The notes beneath the pieces are model-generated. The model did not search any database and had not been told where the DNA came from. It saw nothing but the letters and a program-made list of their open reading frames with translations. DNA of 11,500 bases from Pseudomonadota bacterium (lineage in GTDB: Bacteria > Pseudomonadota > Alphaproteobacteria > Rhizobiales > Devosiaceae), in contig JAEWGT010000018.1 in the NCBI GenBank assembly GCA_023388175.1, positions 1 to 11,500 on the forward strand, given 5' to 3'. Position numbers and translations under genes: made by a program. Shown here piece by piece: positions 1 through 5,829 of the stretch (position 1 is the stretch's first letter; every line of letters begins with the position of its first letter).

Positions 1-42
1 GTAAGCAACCAGACCTTACCGGAAATCCGTCGATGACCACCC

Positions 43-90
43 AGCCGCTCGCTCGCTACGGCGCTCGTAATGGCGCGCTCGCGAGCGGCT
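43..90. repeat. 10-bp inverted repeat upstream of the first small gene
   Basis: The arm AGCCGCTCGC at 43-52 is matched exactly by its reverse complement GCGAGCGGCT at 81-90, with a 28-base loop. The right arm overlaps a 12-base palindrome (CGCTCGCGAGCG, 76-87). No T-run follows on either side, so it does not look like a standard terminator. It lies in the 130 bases before the first readable gene and could be part of a leader or operator. The local sequence is rich in CG and CGCTC words, which makes chance pairing easier. Confidence 0.45.
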
Positions 91-130
91 TGACCACCTC
101 AGTTACACCACGTCCCGGGACACGACCCGA

Positions 131-316
131 ATGCGCAAGATCCTGCGGGACGCATCAATGCTGCAAATCCACCGTCATATGACTGGTTCGGCCAGCATCC
201 GCGGCGTGTTGGCATTTGATCCAGAAAGCATCGAGGAGTGGAACCGCATGCAGGCCGCGGCGGCCCGCCCGCGTGCGCGTCTCATCAAGCAAATTTACCA
301 GAGCGGCGACGAGTGA
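131..316 (+). CDS. small hypothetical protein, 61 aa
   Basis: Unrecognised short protein. An in-frame stop at 68-70 and no other ATG make 131 the first usable ATG; no clear ribosome binding site precedes it. ATGs at 158 and 179 are alternative starts. The C-terminal half is charged and probably helical (SIEEWNRMQAAA, then an Arg/Lys-rich stretch ending QSGDE). The main reason to believe it is the stop: its TGA (314-316) overlaps the GTG start of the next reading frame at 313 as GTGA, the usual geometry of translationally coupled genes. No function can be assigned. It could be a spurious ORF feeding translation into the next gene. Confidence 0.4.
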   Translation: MRKILRDASMLQIHRHMTGSASIRGVLAFDPESIEEWNRMQAAAARPRARLIKQIYQSGDE

Positions 317-591
317 GTACGGAGCACTACATACCTGGCTTTCTCGGCTTGGAACTCATTGCAGACGGCGAGGTCCTCGTCGCTCCTGCCGACGATGACT
401 TCTGGAACGCTTGGAACGGCCACCGCACGTTATTGACGTCGATCGGTTACGGCATGCGGAAAGTGGGCGGGCAGTGGCAGGTCACCTTTCGACCTGGCAC
501 CGCTGACAAATCGACCATCCTCGAGGTCTTGGGACGTATCCGGCAGCGGACGCACGAAGCTCTCATGAAACGAACGATGCCGCGCTGGTAA
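313..591 (+). CDS. hypothetical protein, 92 aa, GTG start
   Basis: The open frame extends upstream to an ATG at 238, but the part before 313 (RGGPPACASHQ) reads like a shadow of the preceding gene. I therefore place the start at GTG 313, giving (V/M)STEHYIPGFLGLELIADG and a GTGA overlap with the gene before it. The protein is compact and soluble-looking, with alternating hydrophobic residues in the first half (FLGLELIADGEVLVAPADDD) and a basic helical tail (LEVLGRIRQRTHEALMKR). There is no signal peptide or membrane segment, and I do not recognise the family. It sits 62 bases before the first metallophosphoesterase and is probably co-transcribed with it. Its size and context resemble phage, plasmid or genomic-island accessory genes. 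Confidence 0.55.
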   Translation: MSTEHYIPGFLGLELIADGEVLVAPADDDFWNAWNGHRTLLTSIGYGMRKVGGQWQVTFRPGTADKSTILEVLGRIRQRTHEALMKRTMPRW

Positions 592-640
592 CAGGGCTGG
601 TGCCTTTCGTGCATCCGGGCGAAAACTGAACTCCTTTGCT

Positions 641-646
641 GGGGAG
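641..646 (+). promoter_or_regulatory. ribosome binding site fixing the start of the first metallophosphoesterase
   Basis: GGGGAG lies 7 bases before the ATG at 654. This argues for ATG 654 rather than the in-frame TTG at 636, which would add six residues and has no such site. Confidence 0.65.
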
Positions 647-653
647 CACAATT

Positions 654-1238
654 ATGGGCCGAGTATTTTTCACTGCCGACCAACATTTCTGCCATGAATC
701 GATCATCCACATGTGCGGCAGGCCTTTCTATTCGCTGCATGACATGAATAGCGGCATGATCGAGGCTTGGAATAGCGTCGTCCGCGATGATGACGTCGTG
801 TGGCACCTCGGCGATTTCGCTCACCGCGGCAAGCCTGCAGAGGTCCGTGCAATCTTCGATCTTCTCGCTGGCACCAAAAAGTTAGTTCGCGGCAACCACG
901 ATAAGCAGATGACTACGCAATTGCCGTGGGCCGAGCAGTGCGATTTCAAGCACATTGCCATAGACGGCGTTCAAGTGACGCTGTCGCACTATGCGATGAG
1001 GTCCTGGCCGGCCATGCACCGCGGGGCGTACATGCTTTTCGGCCATAGCCATGGCGTCCTGCCGGGCTCTCGCAACACGATCGACGTTGGCGTCGATAAC
1101 GTCGGCTACATGCCCCTGCAGCTATCTAACTTGCGTAAACATTTCATGGACAAGCTGCCCCGCCTCGCTTTCGACGAGGGCCGTCCATTTGAACAGCCTG
1201 AGAACGAACTTGCGGACAGCGGGGGGTTCGAACCGTGA
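654..1238 (+). CDS. calcineurin-like metallophosphoesterase, 194 aa
   Basis: A dinuclear-metal phosphoesterase whose full motif set is visible in order: D9-x-H11 in FTADQHF, G53-D54 in HLGDFAH, G80-N-H-D83 in VRGNHDK, H112 in LSHYAM, and G130-H-S-H133. About 194 residues fits the short single-domain members common in phages, plasmids and genomic islands. It has no signal peptide or membrane segment, so it is probably cytoplasmic. The family hydrolyses phosphomonoesters or phosphodiesters, and the substrate cannot be told from sequence. Its last codons overlap the next metallophosphoesterase as GTGA (1235-1238), so the two are probably coupled. The last 25 or so residues are acidic and look like a linker or tail. 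Confidence 0.9.
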   Translation: MGRVFFTADQHFCHESIIHMCGRPFYSLHDMNSGMIEAWNSVVRDDDVVWHLGDFAHRGKPAEVRAIFDLLAGTKKLVRGNHDKQMTTQLPWAEQCDFKHIAIDGVQVTLSHYAMRSWPAMHRGAYMLFGHSHGVLPGSRNTIDVGVDNVGYMPLQLSNLRKHFMDKLPRLAFDEGRPFEQPENELADSGGFEP

Positions 1239-2107
1239 AACTCGCCTTCACCTCCGATCTTCATCAGGAATTCCTCCGCGACAAGGACGCCTCGCAGGAT
1301 CCGAACACACGCTTTGACCTCTGCAGCCTCCCGTCCGATGTTGATGTCACGGTGATCGCCGGAGACCTCGACGTCACCCTGGCCGCCAGCCTGCGTAGGA
1401 TCGCCCAGGAACTTCCCGATCGGGAATGCATCTATGTGGCCGGCAACCACGATTATTATTCGGATACTCGGCAGCCGCAGACCATGGACGAGATCCTGGC
1501 AGAGGGGCGTGAACTCGCCGCAGAGCTGGGCATCCACTTGCTGGAGAACGACACCGTTGACTTGTCGGGCGTCCGCTTCATCGGGGCGACCCTTTGGACA
1601 GATATGATGAGCGTTGGCCGGGGGCACCAGGCGTCAAAGATCGCCGAAGCCCGTGGGCGATATGGCATGAATGACTACCGGAACATGAAGCGTTGGTCGT
1701 CTGCGCATCCGGGCAAGCGGAAGCCGGCCACGCCTCAGATGACAATCGCAATGCATGAGGCTTCGCGTGCCTATATCGAGCACACGCTGGCCGAGCCGTT
1801 CGCCGGCCCGACCGTGGTTGTCACCCACCATGCGCCGCATCCAGACAGTCTCGATCCCCGCCACGCAGGCAGGCTGGACTGGTGCTATGCGAGCAATCTG
1901 GGGCTGATATTCGAGAGCGAGGACGCGCCTGATATCTGGCTGCACGGGCATATCCACCAGCGGCGTGATTACCATCTCGGCCCAACCAGAGTGATTGCGA
2001 ACCCGCGCGGGTACCAGTTCGGCAGGGACAACGATGCGGAGAATGGGTTCGAGTCGGATCTGGTGATCGAGCTGGAGGGGTATGAGCCCAGGCCGCGGGG
2101 GATGTGA
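1235..2107 (+). CDS. calcineurin-like metallophosphoesterase, 290 aa, GTG start
   Basis: A second metallophosphoesterase, distinct from its neighbour. Motifs: D8-L-H10 in TSDLHQ, G43-D44 in IAGDLD, G70-N-H-D73, H198-H199 in VVTHHAP, and G228-H-I-H231. The GTG start at 1235 puts the first metal motif at residue 8, as usual, and a G-run (1221-1226) 8 bases upstream serves as ribosome binding site. The insert between the GNHD and THH motifs is long (residues 74-195) and contains a basic stretch (HPGKRKPATPQ) that could contact nucleic acid or simply cap the active site. Substrate is unknown. GTGA overlap with the preceding enzyme suggests the two are made together. It is the last recognisable gene of the plus-strand cassette. 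Confidence 0.9.
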   Translation: MKLAFTSDLHQEFLRDKDASQDPNTRFDLCSLPSDVDVTVIAGDLDVTLAASLRRIAQELPDRECIYVAGNHDYYSDTRQPQTMDEILAEGRELAAELGIHLLENDTVDLSGVRFIGATLWTDMMSVGRGHQASKIAEARGRYGMNDYRNMKRWSSAHPGKRKPATPQMTIAMHEASRAYIEHTLAEPFAGPTVVVTHHAPHPDSLDPRHAGRLDWCYASNLGLIFESEDAPDIWLHGHIHQRRDYHLGPTRVIANPRGYQFGRDNDAENGFESDLVIELEGYEPRPRGM

Positions 2108-2115
2108 TCATAGCG

Positions 2116-2132
2116 TCCGCGAGAGTGGCGGA
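2116..2132 (+). terminator. weak stem-loop after the metallophosphoesterase cassette
   Basis: TCCGC (2116-2120) pairs with GCGGA (2128-2132) across a 7-base loop, 8 bases after the stop codon. The stem is short and no clean T-run follows, so a terminator role is only suggested by position. Confidence 0.2.
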
Positions 2133-2154
2133 ATCAGAGGAATTACTTTCAGAC

Positions 2155-2540
2155 TTATTGTATGACGCCAGTGATGTGACCGGGTAGACGCGGATGGCGC
2201 TTTACGCTGCCGACCAATGCCAAGCCGACATCGCCGGATACCCTTGCCAACGACCAATTCGACAGCACCGGCGCGTGGTTTAGCTCATCCTCGGACGTGG
2301 TCGCTGGCACCCAGCCAAATGGCTTGGCACCAATGCGATAAGCGGGATCGCCGTACTCTCGAGCCAGGTGCTTGAGGTCGAGTGCCGCCGTTGCTTCTTT
2401 CACAGCCTTCTCCAACGCATCTGCCCACGCGCGCATGACGGACCACGAGTGATGCAGCCGCAATTGCCGCCTTGAGCTCTCCAACGGGCTCCAACGTTGC
2501 AATGGCGGCATCGATGTATGGCTGGATGCCGTCGACCCAC
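2155..2540 (-). pseudogene. truncated, frameshifted unknown gene fused to an IS fragment
   Basis: Two overlapping minus-strand frames join into one plausible protein. Reading downward from about 2540, the first frame gives WVDGIQPYIDAAIATLEPVG and continues ELKAAIAAAS. After that it degenerates into an Arg/Cys-rich shadow. The neighbouring frame takes over near 2436-2455 with MRAWADALEKAVKEATAALD, followed by LKHLAREYGDPAYRIGAKPFGW, and runs to a TGA at 2155. The switch needs a single-base indel. The N-terminus is missing: in its place the frame runs without a break into an insertion-sequence transposase start. I do not recognise the family; the helical first half would suit a phage or plasmid structural protein. 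A short intact gene starting at ATG 2436 is possible but lacks a ribosome binding site. Confidence 0.5.
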
Positions 2541-2544
2541 GCTT

Positions 2545-2659
2545 GCTCAACCAGCCGCACCTTCTCGGCCACTGACCAGCGACTGCGGCGATGCACGGAG
2601 GTGATGACTTCGACCCGTCGAAAAGGCTCGTCGGTACTCTTGGACATAGTCGTACTCAT
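2545..2659 (-). pseudogene. transposase OrfA/TnpA N-terminal fragment
   Basis: The first 38 residues read MSTTMSKSTDEPFRRVEVIT then RRSRWSVAEKVRLVE. This is the helix-turn-helix start of insertion-sequence accessory transposase proteins (Transposase_8 / HTH_Tnp_1 type) that I associate with IS3 or IS66-like elements. In complete copies the frame continues into the second half of the helix-turn-helix and a leucine-zipper region. Here it changes abruptly to an unrelated sequence after about residue 38. ATGs at codons 1 and 5 are both possible starts. Non-functional as a transposase. Confidence 0.65.
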
Positions 2660-2674
2660 AGGCGCATGCCTATG
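2657..2674. repeat. perfect hairpin containing the transposase fragment's start codon
   Basis: CATAGGC and GCCTATG form a perfect 7-bp stem with a 4-base loop (GCAT). On the minus strand the final ATG of the second arm is the transposase-fragment start codon (2659-2657). The hairpin would therefore bury the start codon in the mRNA, consistent with the tight translational control common in insertion sequences. Confidence 0.45.
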
Positions 2675-2720
2675 GCTTATCGGCTATGCCGACCGTCCGG
2701 TCAAAATAGGGTGCGCTCCA

Positions 2721-3089
2721 GCAGCGAGTTCCGCCGACAGGGTACTAGAAATGACCGTATTCAAGATTTCCCCACTTTTTCGGACCGTTTCAGACGGCCA
2801 GCTTCGCGCGTTTGAAGCGTGCGATGCTGCAGACTACTCTTAGACCGCCAAAGATCACGCCCAGACGATGGTATAGTGAACGACCTTCTTTGAGGTCCAG
2901 TTTTCGTCTGCATCCCTGCGGCTCCCACAGGGCCGGGTCTCGACGGCATTCAATACCGGTAGTTTCGACATTTCTGGCAAGCTCATTCCGTGAAGGATCG
3001 GATCACGACGTGGTATAATCGCTTCCGCAGCAAGACCGCTGCAATCTTGGCAGCAAGCCTATCGCTAGATTGACGAACAACGGCTAATG
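2721..3089. other. gene-less stretch between IS remnant and reductase
   Basis: No credible gene is visible on either strand in these roughly 370 bases. Open frames are short and lack ribosome binding sites or recognisable motifs. One plus-strand piece from about 2990 (VKDRITTWYNRFRSKTAAIL, stop at 3071-3073) reads a little like the C-terminal tail of a transposase, but I cannot name a family. The stretch follows the inferred end of an IS remnant and is best regarded as degraded intergenic or mobile-element DNA. Confidence 0.5.
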
Positions 3090-4091
3090 TCAAAGCAAAT
3101 CCGATGAGGGCTTGACAATAGTTCGGCCACGAACCTGTCCGTCCAGAATGCGCTGCGCTGCGTCCGGCAGATCTGCAAAGCCAACTTCTCCGACCAGATC
3201 GCCATAAGCTGCAAGATCGAAGGTTTTCGCGATGCGCGACCAGGCGGCAATGCGATTGGCATAGGGCTGCATCACACTATCGATGCCCGCCAGGGTTACC
3301 CCGCGCAGGATGAAAGGCAGCACATTGGTTTCGAGTCCGATGCCGCTTGCATTCCCAATGGAGGCTGCCGCGCCGCCATATTTCATCTGCTTGATTGCCT
3401 TGGACAGAATCGCGCCCCCAACATTATCGATCAGCCCGGCCCAGCGGGCAGATTCCAGCGGCTTGTCTGGCTGGGCGAGAAATTCATCGCGCGCAAGGAT
3501 TTCGGTGGCGCCCAGATCTTTCAATGTGTGGGAATGCTCCGGGCGGCCCGATAGAGCCACAGCCTCATAGCCGAGGCGCGCCAGAAGGGTGATTGCAATC
3601 GAGCCAACGCCGCCGGCCGCACCGGTTACCAGGACCGGACCACTTTCGGGCAGGACACCCAGCGTATCCAGACGGCCAATGGCGAGCATCGCGGTAAGAC
3701 CTGCTGTGCCGACGACCATGGCATCGCGCGTGGAAAGACCGTCGGGCAGTGGCACGAGCCAGTCGGCATTGACGCGGGCACGCTGGGCATAACCGCCCCA
3801 GTGGCTTTCGCCGACGCGCCAGCCTGTGAGAACGACCTTGTCGCCGCTCTGGTAGCGCTCATCCGCGCTCTCGCGCACCGTGCCGGCAAAATCGATGCCC
3901 GCCACATGCGGGTAATTCCGTACCAGTCCCCCTGCCCCGGTGAGGCAGAGGCCGTCCTTGTAATTCAGCCCCGCCCATTCGACATCCACGGTGACATTGC
4001 CCTCGGGCAAACTTTCATCACCGAGCGTCTCGATGCGGGAAACAACCTTACCGTCCTCACCCTTGCTGGTGACGAGTGCCTGAAAACTCAT
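3090..4091 (-). CDS. MDR-family oxidoreductase, AcuI/YhdH type (probable acrylyl-CoA reductase)
   Basis: A zinc-free medium-chain dehydrogenase/reductase of 333 aa, the normal length for the YhdH/YhfP/AcuI group. Members reduce acrylyl-CoA to propionyl-CoA with NADPH, or act as quinone reductases, in the cytosol. Group signatures are visible: GLNYKDGL (41-48), HVAGIDFAGTV (72-82), SHWGGYA (97-103), GTAGLTAML, the dinucleotide-binding loop VTGAAGGVGS (145-154), MKYGGAAASIGNASG, and LPFILRGVTLAGIDSV. The start is ATG 4091 or the adjacent ATG 4094, preceded by AAAGGG on the minus strand. An upstream extension to 4184 reads as non-coding. The coding sequence is intact and monocistronic, with IS debris on both sides. 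The exact substrate is inferred from the family only. Confidence 0.88.
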   Translation of the reverse strand: MSFQALVTSKGEDGKVVSRIETLGDESLPEGNVTVDVEWAGLNYKDGLCLTGAGGLVRNYPHVAGIDFAGTVRESADERYQSGDKVVLTGWRVGESHWGGYAQRARVNADWLVPLPDGLSTRDAMVVGTAGLTAMLAIGRLDTLGVLPESGPVLVTGAAGGVGSIAITLLARLGYEAVALSGRPEHSHTLKDLGATEILARDEFLAQPDKPLESARWAGLIDNVGGAILSKAIKQMKYGGAAASIGNASGIGLETNVLPFILRGVTLAGIDSVMQPYANRIAAWSRIAKTFDLAAYGDLVGEVGFADLPDAAQRILDGQVRGRTIVKPSSDLL

Positions 4092-4263
4092 CATACAAGC
4101 CCTTTCAATCCTTTCAGTCATCGACCCGGACCTGCGCGTATTGCAGGGGCCAAGCTGCCCGATATTCGCGTTACGGCGGCACATAGCCCACCTTGCGGAT
4201 CAATCTACACCCGTGCGACCGCACTGTCTCAAGCGCCAATCCACCGATTCCCGTAACGGCCTG

Positions 4264-4287
4264 AGGCGCAGTTTATCAAATGCGCCT
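4264..4287. repeat. stem-loop upstream of the reductase gene
   Basis: AGGCGCA (4264-4270) pairs exactly with TGCGCCT (4281-4287). Three further TTT/AAA pairs form inside if one G is bulged, giving a 10-pair stem around a 3-base loop. It lies about 170 bases upstream of the minus-strand reductase and just outside the IS block. It could be an operator, an attenuating leader or a terminator of a lost plus-strand gene. No long T-run is present. Confidence 0.4.
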
Positions 4288-4321
4288 TGTCGGTCTTGTC
4301 AGTTTCAGCGCCGCTAGACGA

Positions 4322-4462
4322 TGACCTGAGCCCCTAGATCTCCTCCAGATCTTGGTAGAGTCCGCCGCAACAGAGGGCGGATGCATGAAGCGCGGCAGGT
4401 TCAACGAAGAACAGATTATCGCGATATTGAAGGAGCAGGAGTTCAGGCTGGGGACGGCGGAC
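4322..4462 (+). mobile_element. left-end remnant of an IS3-family element (IS407-like)
   Basis: The stretch starts with an insertion-sequence-like terminus, TGACCTGAGCCCCTAGATCT. After about 60 bases it runs into the N-terminus of a typical IS3-family OrfA. It ends abruptly at 4463, where the inverted repeat of another element begins. The rest of this element is not found on the far side of the inserted element, so the interruption was accompanied or followed by deletion. The terminus at 4322 is judged by appearance and distance to the gene. Confidence 0.6.
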
Positions 4463-4465
4463 TGA
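4385..4465 (+). pseudogene. IS3-family OrfA N-terminal fragment cut by a second IS
   Basis: The frame from ATG 4385 reads MKRGRFNEEQIIAILKEQEF then RLGTAD. That is the highly conserved start of the helix-turn-helix OrfA of IS407-like IS3 elements (family pattern: M-K-x-x-R-F-x-E-E-Q-I-I). The stop TGA (4463-4465) is the first three bases of the neighbouring element's inverted repeat, so the truncation is by insertion. An A-G-rich stretch before the ATG could serve as ribosome binding site. Non-functional. Confidence 0.75.
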
Positions 4466-4488
4466 ACCGCACCGGGTCTGTCGGAGGC
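4463..4488 (+). repeat. left terminal inverted repeat of the IS3-family element
   Basis: Begins TGAACCGCACCGGGT and ends CGGAGGC. It matches the reverse complement of 5757-5782 at 21 of 26 positions, with mismatches at positions 11 and 16-19. Confidence 0.85.
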
Positions 4489-4515
4489 TCTAACTCCCAA
4501 GTAGGATAGAGCCTG

Positions 4516-4842
4516 ATGAGCAAGACAACGAACAAGTTTTCCCGCGAGGTGCGGGCCCGGGCGGTGCGGATGGTGCTGGAGCATGGCGGGGAGTATCCGT
4601 CGCGCTGGGCGGCCGTGGTTTCGGTTTCCCAGAAGATCGGCTGTTCAGCCCACACCTTGAACGACTGGTTGAAGAAGGCCGAGGTCGATGGCGGCCGGCG
4701 TGGTGGCGTGCCCAGCGAGGTGGCCGAGAAGCTCAAGGCTCTGGAGCGGGAGAACCGGGAGCTGCGGCAGGCCAACGAGATCCTGCGCAAAGCCTCCGCA
4801 TATTTCGCCCAGGCGGAGCTCGACCGCCCACTGAAGCGATGA
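4516..4842 (+). CDS. IS3-family transposase OrfA, 108 aa
   Basis: DNA-binding subunit of an IS3-type transposase. The N-terminal half carries the helix-turn-helix (FSREVRARAVRMVLEHGG, then KIGCSAHTLNDWLKKAEVDG), and residues 68-102 form the leucine-zipper region (EKLKALERENRELRQANEIL) used for multimerisation. It appears full length and intact. Its TGA overlaps the OrfB start as ATGA (4839-4842). In this family a programmed frameshift normally fuses OrfA and OrfB into the active enzyme; I see no obvious A-rich slippery site just before the overlap. With OrfB broken, the protein could at most bind element ends. Confidence 0.88.
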   Translation: MSKTTNKFSREVRARAVRMVLEHGGEYPSRWAAVVSVSQKIGCSAHTLNDWLKKAEVDGGRRGGVPSEVAEKLKALERENRELRQANEILRKASAYFAQAELDRPLKR

Positions 4843-5743
4843 CCTCCTTTATCGATGAACATTGTGGGGAATATGGGGTCGAGCCGATCTGCAGGTCCTG
4901 GCAGTCGCCCCATCCACCTATCATGAGCATGTCGCTCAACGCCGGGATCCCTCACGGCTGTCGGCCCGTGCACAACGCGATGAAGCGCTCAAGCCTGAGG
5001 TCATGCGGGTCTTTGCCGAGAACTTCTCGGTCTATGGCGTCCGCAAGGTCTGGCGACAGATGCAGCGGGAAGGGTTCGATGTTGCGCGATGCACGGTGCA
5101 AAGACTGATGCGGGAGCTTGGCCTGCAGGGTGTCATTCGCGGCAAACCGGTGCGCACAACGATCAGCGACAAGGCCGCTCCTTGCCCACTCGACCAGGTG
5201 AACCGCCAGTTCCGTGCTCCGGCACCTGATCGGCTCTGGCTTTCGGATTTCACCTATGTCGCCACATGGGCCGGCTTCGTTTGCGTGGCCTTCGTCATCG
5301 ATGCCTAAGCCCGCCGCATCGTCGGATGGCGTGCGTCGCGGACCGCCCATGCCGGTTTCGCCCTGGGCGCCCTGGAGCAGGCCCTGCATGACCGGCGGCC
5401 ATTGCATGGCGGCGGCCTCATCCATCTCAGCGATAGAGGCACCCAATACGTGTCCATCAAGTACACCGAGTGGCTGGCCGAGGCCGGCATTGAAGCTTCA
5501 GTGGGCAGCGTGGGCGACTCTTATGACAACGCCTTGGCCGAGACCATCAACGGTCTCTACAAGGCCGAGGTCATTCATCGACGCGGCCCCTGGCGCAGCT
5601 ATGAAGCGGTGGAGTTCGCCACCCTCGAATGGGTCGACTGGTTCAACAACCGGCGCCTGCTCGAGCCAATCGGAAACATTCCGCCCGCCGAGGCCGAGGC
5701 AAACTATTACGCCGCACTGGATCAACCGGCCATGGCCGCATAA
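4839..5743 (+). pseudogene. IS3-family transposase OrfB (DDE integrase core), frameshifted and with internal stop
   Basis: The catalytic subunit is readable in three pieces. It starts at ATG 4839 (MTSFIDEHCGEYGVEPICR). Near 4894-4896 one base is missing and the frame moves to the one continuing VLAVAPSTYHEHVAQRRDP. That frame meets TAA at 5306-5308 within VIDA*ARRIVGWR, where related proteins carry an aromatic residue (a Tyr codon would need one change). Reading on in the same frame gives an otherwise normal C-terminus to 5743. The DDE residues are still present: D in WLSDFTYV, D in LSDRGTQY and E in NALAETINGLYKAE. Two independent lesions make it a clear pseudogene. Confidence 0.88.
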
Positions 5744-5756
5744 CTTAAACCAAACG

Positions 5757-5782
5757 GCCTCCGGAGAACCCAGTGCGGTTCA
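5757..5782 (-). repeat. right terminal inverted repeat of the IS3-family element
   Basis: Its reverse complement begins TGAACCGCACTGGGT and ends CGGAGGC, pairing with 4463-4488. The end lies 47 bases before the start codon of the following epimerase gene. Confidence 0.85.
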
Positions 5783-5829
5783 GCTGGCCTATATCGTCCA
5801 TTGCACACAGAAGTCACAACGGCAGAACA

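Larger units (their letters stand above)
2541..2720 (-). mobile_element. 5' remnant of an IS3/IS66-type insertion sequence
   Basis: On the minus strand the sequence from 2720 down begins TGGAGCGCACCCTATTTTGA, which looks like an insertion-sequence terminus, and leads about 60 bases later into a transposase start codon at 2659. Only the end, the leader and about 38 codons survive; the rest of the element, including the catalytic gene, is absent. The outer boundary at 2720 is inferred from the TG-initial terminus and its distance to the gene, not from a matching second repeat. The inner breakpoint near 2541 is where the protein stops resembling a transposase. Confidence 0.5.
4463..5782 (+). mobile_element. 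complete but inactive IS3-family insertion sequence, 1320 bp
   Basis: Both ends are readable. The left end (4463-4488) begins TGAACCGCAC; the reverse complement of the right end (5782-5757) also begins TGAACCGCAC. Over 26 positions 21 match, with both ends sharing CGGAGGC at the inner side. Inside lie two overlapping genes, OrfA and OrfB, as in IS3 elements of the IS51-like type. No 3-4 bp target duplication is visible (GAC before, GCT after), suggesting rearrangement after insertion. OrfB has a frameshift and a nonsense codon, so the copy cannot transpose on its own. Confidence 0.88.

Noticed and set aside
1..20. Window start GTAAGC resembling an IS66-type terminus
   Set aside because: Six bases at the window edge with no matching partner repeat or transposase nearby; not enough to call an element end.
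2990..3073. Short frame VKDRITTWYNRFRSKTAAIL... resembling a transposase tail
   Set aside because: Too short, no upstream continuation (stop at 2960-2962), and I cannot assign it to a transposase family.
3801..4256. Plus-strand open frame of 151 codons opposite the reductase
   Set aside because: It is the antisense shadow of the reductase gene, with no ribosome binding site or recognisable motifs.
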